A stretch of DNA of 7,390 nucleotides from JBCBST01 sp039819115 (GTDB lineage Bacteria > Bacteroidota > Rhodothermia > Balneolales > Balneolaceae), in assembly GCA_039819115.1 (NCBI GenBank), contig JBCBST010000144.1, positions 1 to 7,390 of the forward strand, given 5' to 3'. A program made the position numbers and the translations under genes. Below, in pieces: positions 5,633-7,390 of this stretch (position 1 is its first letter; every line of letters begins with the position of its first letter). Under the pieces are notes generated by a model. It ran no database searches. It was given only the letters and a program-made list of their open reading frames with translations, and was not told where the DNA came from.

Positions 5633-6834
5633 ATGCGCGATTTAAATATGGTTAGCACCTTTTTGAGCATATCCTGTTGCTCATTACTCAACTGGATTTT
5701 AAACAGGGCCACTAATTGATTAAGAGCAATATCAACGGGGCTGATTTTTAACACCTGTTTGGCTGCCGACATGTTATCCAGGAGTGGGCTAACCACATCA
5801 GCTAATCGTTCGGGTGATACGGAACGCTCAACCGCTACCTGGGCTAGACTGGTTGCGATCATAATCCAGTTCTGGGGGGCAAATTCATTCCCAGTTTCCA
5901 GGAACCGGTTTAATTCGCGGTCTATTGTGGGTTTAATCGTATTTAAATCTGGGCTGTCCTGGACCAATAGGGTTGCCCCGAAGTTCAAAATCTGTTGAAC
6001 AACATCATTGAGTATGGTTTGGGCATCTTGTTGGGTTTCAACCACGGGCTGGGTGTTCATAGGGATTTCAGATAAGGATTCATCTACAGATTCAGAAGGA
6101 TTGGGGCTAAGAGGCAGGGCAGGGGGATGGTAAGCGGGGTTTCCTGCATTTGCCCCAATCCGGGATAATAGGGCTTGAGCAACGCCAGCAAGGTTTTCAT
6201 TATTTAGCGCACGCTCTATGAAATCAAATACCCCGGTATCGCCTTCACGATCGGCGAACTTTGCATTGAGCTCTAAAGTAAATACCTGCCGTTCAAGCTC
6301 GGTATTACGCGATTTAACCTCTTCTAGCTTGTTCTCTAACTCTTTCAGCTCAGTTTGGTAGAAAGCCTTCGCTTTTCGATCGGCTTCGATAATTTCGTTG
6401 TTGAGGTCGCGTATTTTGCGCTGTTTTTGATCTAGCTCATTATCACGTTCATCTAACCGATCTTTTAAGTTCTGAATTTTTCGTTCAGCCGATTCGGTAG
6501 CTAAATCATCGGGTTGTTGTTGACCTTTGAGTGTAAATGAAATGCTCTCCACATTCTCTTTTACCATGAACCGAAGTTGGTACTTACCTACCCCGTAGGA
6601 TTGTTCGATTTCTTCTATCCGTCCAGGTTTGGACTCGGTATAAGTGCAAATAAATCGAAACGATTCCCCTTTCCTCTGAAACAGGTTTCCAATAATTGGG
6701 TAATTCTCTAGCACTTGGGTAGAGGTAGTTGCAAATGGCAGGTTTTGCTCAACCAATACATCCTCCGGTGAGAGGTAATCGATAGCCCGGGATCCCGGGG
6801 TAGAATTTTGCGGTAAGGGAGAAACGGTACCCAT
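5629..6834 (-). CDS. Coiled-coil protein, first gene of the operon (401 aa)
   Basis: No family is recognised. Four regions are visible. Residues 1-45 are low-complexity and polar. Residues 46-104 look like a small beta domain (FRFICTYTE, then GVGKYQLRFMVKE, then SISFTLKG). Residues 113-192 are a long, highly charged heptad-rich helix, almost certainly a coiled coil, giving an oligomeric rod. A Pro/Ser-rich linker (about 232-262) leads to a helical C-terminal domain (265-401). There is no signal peptide or membrane segment. The ATG at 6834 lies about 30 nt downstream of a Bacteroidota-type -7 box, so this is the first gene transcribed. A soluble oligomeric rod at the head of a virion-like operon could be a scaffold, a spike or fibre part, or a DNA-binding organiser; nothing in the sequence decides between these. 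The stop overlaps the next start (TTGA). Confidence 0.85.
   Translation of the reverse strand: MGTVSPLPQNSTPGSRAIDYLSPEDVLVEQNLPFATTSTQVLENYPIIGNLFQRKGESFRFICTYTESKPGRIEEIEQSYGVGKYQLRFMVKENVESISFTLKGQQQPDDLATESAERKIQNLKDRLDERDNELDQKQRKIRDLNNEIIEADRKAKAFYQTELKELENKLEEVKSRNTELERQVFTLELNAKFADREGDTGVFDFIERALNNENLAGVAQALLSRIGANAGNPAYHPPALPLSPNPSESVDESLSEIPMNTQPVVETQQDAQTILNDVVQQILNFGATLLVQDSPDLNTIKPTIDRELNRFLETGNEFAPQNWIMIATSLAQVAVERSVSPERLADVVSPLLDNMSAAKQVLKISPVDIALNQLVALFKIQLSNEQQDMLKKVLTIFKSRI
6786..6799. repeat. Perfect 14-bp palindrome CCCGGGATCCCGGG
   Basis: A 14-bp perfect palindrome with no loop lies in codons 12-17 of the first operon gene, about 35 nt inside the coding region. Its position near the 5' end of the message and downstream of the promoter would suit a roadblock or operator, but it may simply reflect the Pro-Gly-Ser-Arg codons used. 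Confidence 0.5.
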
Positions 6835-6858
6835 AGGCGCGGTTTGAATCCTTTGTTA

Positions 6859-6990
6859 ATGGCACTCAAACCTATACACATCAATGCAAATGAAACAGAT
6901 AAGGTGTTATTTTTGCAGGGTTTTGACTACTTTTGCATTGAAATTCACAAAAACCGGGTTTATTTCGCTTTAAACCCGGTTCCAAATTGA
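6859..6990 (+). CDS. Possible 43-aa peptide gene overlapping the regulatory region
   Basis: An ATG at 6859 opens a 43-codon frame ending in TGA at 6990. The N-terminus is MALKPIHINANETDKV; the rest has alternating hydrophobic and aromatic residues (VLFLQGFDYFCIEIH, then VYFALNPV) that look like beta strands. It lies 17 nt upstream of the 40-aa membrane peptide gene on the same strand, so the two could form a small rightward operon. Against it: no Shine-Dalgarno site, a length that can occur by chance, and a course through the promoter-like boxes and the perfect hairpin, which are easier to explain as intergenic. It is recorded as an alternative reading of this region. Confidence 0.25.
   Translation: MALKPIHINANETDKVLFLQGFDYFCIEIHKNRVYFALNPVPN
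6867..6874 (-). promoter_or_regulatory. Bacteroidota-type -7 box for the minus-strand operon
   Basis: On the minus strand TAGGTTTG fits TAnnTTTG exactly. It lies 32 nt upstream of the ATG of the 401-aa gene, which predicts a short 5' leader. The -33 element is weak: GTTTC sits at about the right distance, while the better TTTG lies only 12 nt upstream of the box. It is the best candidate promoter for the whole operon. Confidence 0.5.
6881..6941. repeat. Inverted pair of 10-bp sites (TCAATGCAAA / TTTGCATTGA)
   Basis: TCAATGCAAA at 6881-6890 is the exact reverse complement of TTTGCATTGA at 6932-6941; the two are 51 bp apart centre to centre, close to five helical turns. One copy lies just upstream of the leftward -7 box and the other overlaps the rightward -7 box. 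This would suit a pair of operators for one regulator controlling both directions, or binding sites for a replication protein. A shorter related TTTTTGCA lies between them. Confidence 0.45.
6928..6935 (+). promoter_or_regulatory. Possible rightward Bacteroidota-type -7 box
   Basis: TACTTTTG fits TAnnTTTG exactly on the plus strand, about 70 nt upstream of the 40-aa membrane peptide gene. As with the leftward box, the -33 element is poor: a TTTG lies 12 nt upstream, closer than usual. If it is used, the transcript begins just before the hairpin at 6952-6981, which would then sit in the leader. Confidence 0.35.
6952..6981 (-). terminator. Perfect 11-bp hairpin, likely leftward terminator
   Basis: AACCGGGTTTA (6952-6962) and TAAACCCGGTT (6971-6981) pair perfectly around an 8-nt loop. 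In the minus-strand direction the stem runs into TTTTTG (6953-6949), a short U-tract, so it can stop leftward transcripts coming from the membrane protein gene at the right end before the operon promoter. In the rightward direction no T-run follows. An operator or leader attenuator for the 40-aa gene is the alternative. Confidence 0.5.
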
Positions 6991-7007
6991 TGATAAAAGG
7001 GTAGAAT

Positions 7008-7130
7008 ATGGCTTTACATCTTGCAAATGCGGTACTTACTACCTCTATCGATGGGGTAGCTCTCTTACTATTTGCCCTGGCATGTATGGTTTACGGAGCA
7101 TGGAAGCTATCACAGAGAGAGATAGGGTAA
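7008..7130 (+). CDS. Small single-pass membrane peptide (40 aa)
   Basis: An ATG at 7008 opens a 40-codon frame that starts MALHLANAV, continues with a polar stretch, then one hydrophobic segment at about residues 17-33 (VALLLFALACMVYGAWK), and ends with the charged tail LSQREIG. This is the layout of a single-pass membrane peptide such as a holin-like, virion or regulatory small protein; no family is recognised. An AAAGG lies about 9 nt upstream of the start and can serve as a ribosome binding site. It is the only gene of the window with good support on the plus strand and stands opposite the big operon. Its short length keeps confidence moderate. Confidence 0.55.
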   Translation: MALHLANAVLTTSIDGVALLLFALACMVYGAWKLSQREIG

Positions 7131-7180
7131 GCTATAGTCTGCGTTAAATAGAGTTTATGGTAAATTGAGCCTTTTTAGCG

Positions 7181-7372
7181 CTATTCACTTTTACGATTCT
7201 CAAGTAATTCTCTTTCTTTCTTTTTCAAATAGAGCAACCGTTCAATCTTAAACTTATCTACGAAATATTTTAAGCTTAGAGCAAATGCAACTAACGTGAT
7301 AATGAATACAGTAAGTTTGATATATAAGGTTGCTTGTTCTAGAAGATCATAGGCGTTTAAGCGCTTATTCAT
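7181..7372 (-). CDS. Small membrane protein with charged C-terminal helix (63 aa)
   Basis: From the ATG at 7372 the protein begins MNKRLNAYDLL. A TTG at 7381 would add three residues (MFY) and cannot be excluded; neither start has a clear Shine-Dalgarno site. Residues about 18-38 are one hydrophobic membrane segment (IKLTVFIITLVAFALSLKYF), followed by a Lys/Glu-rich helix to the end (FKIERLLYLKKKERELLE and onward), probably amphipathic or coiled coil and on the cytoplasmic side by the positive-inside rule. It is AT-richer than the operon genes. It is transcribed toward the operon, but a hairpin terminator at 6952-6981 and the opposing 40-aa gene lie between, so it is probably a separate unit. 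No family is recognised. Confidence 0.65.
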   Translation of the reverse strand: MNKRLNAYDLLEQATLYIKLTVFIITLVAFALSLKYFVDKFKIERLLYLKKKERELLENRKSE

Positions 7373-7390
7373 GTAAAACAATAGCGCACC

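Noticed and set aside
7150..7176. Weak AGTTTA/TAAATT hairpin followed by CTTTTT between the two convergent right-end genes
   Set aside because: The stem is about six pairs with a G-U and a 3-nt loop and no GC pairs, too weak to call a terminator although its position would suit one.
7178..7387. 8-bp inverted repeat GCGCTATT / AATAGCGC flanking the 63-aa membrane protein gene
   Set aside because: It is short and partly within coding sequence, with no transposase or target duplication, so it is probably chance.
1..7390. Idea that the window is a complete circular genome joined end to end
   Set aside because: The ends share no repeat, and joining them gives the frame that starts at 20 only about 13 codons before a stop, so there is no support for circularity at this point.

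Overview
The window looks like an accessory, virus-derived block from a member of the Bacteroidota, or a phage of one. The main clue to the host is that both promoter-like sites in the one intergenic region match the Bacteroidota -7 consensus TAnnTTTG. Most starts lack a Shine-Dalgarno site, and base composition is moderate (mid-40s percent GC by eye). No rRNA, tRNA, CRISPR array, IS element, integrase or standard tailed-phage gene (terminase, portal, tail) is visible.

Layout. From about 6834 down to 35, seven genes lie on the minus strand in one tightly packed operon. In transcription order they are: a 401-aa coiled-coil protein; a 414-aa transglutaminase-like protein with a C-terminal membrane anchor; two small proteins (108 and 123 aa), each with a C-terminal membrane anchor; a 762-aa fusion of a RecA/KaiC-like ATPase with an ArdC-type ssDNA-binding domain and a HExxH metallopeptidase domain; a 228-aa basic, multi-membrane-segment protein; and, after a 67-nt gap, a beta-rich 207-aa protein that resembles a jelly-roll capsid protein. 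The first six are joined by five start/stop overlaps (TTGA, ATGA, TAGTG, ATGA, TTGA), so translation is probably coupled. A further minus-strand gene may begin at 20 and run off the window. From 6835 to 7007 lies a regulatory region with promoter-like sites on both strands, a 10-bp inverted repeat pair and a perfect 11-bp hairpin. The right end holds a 40-aa plus-strand membrane peptide gene and a minus-strand 63-66-aa membrane protein gene that converges on it.

Interpretation. Several tail-anchored small proteins, a membrane-anchored peptidoglycan-hydrolase-like (transglutaminase-fold) protein and a candidate jelly-roll capsid protein, without any tail gene, fit the virion module of a small tailless phage with an internal membrane (tectivirus, corticovirus or FLiP style), either free or as a prophage or plasmid-prophage. 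The ATPase-ArdC-zincin fusion would act on the genome, for example in replication, packaging or protection of entering DNA. Only the transglutaminase fold and the ATPase/ArdC/zincin domains rest on recognisable motifs. The viral reading is an inference from composition and gene order, and I know of no named virus that this matches.
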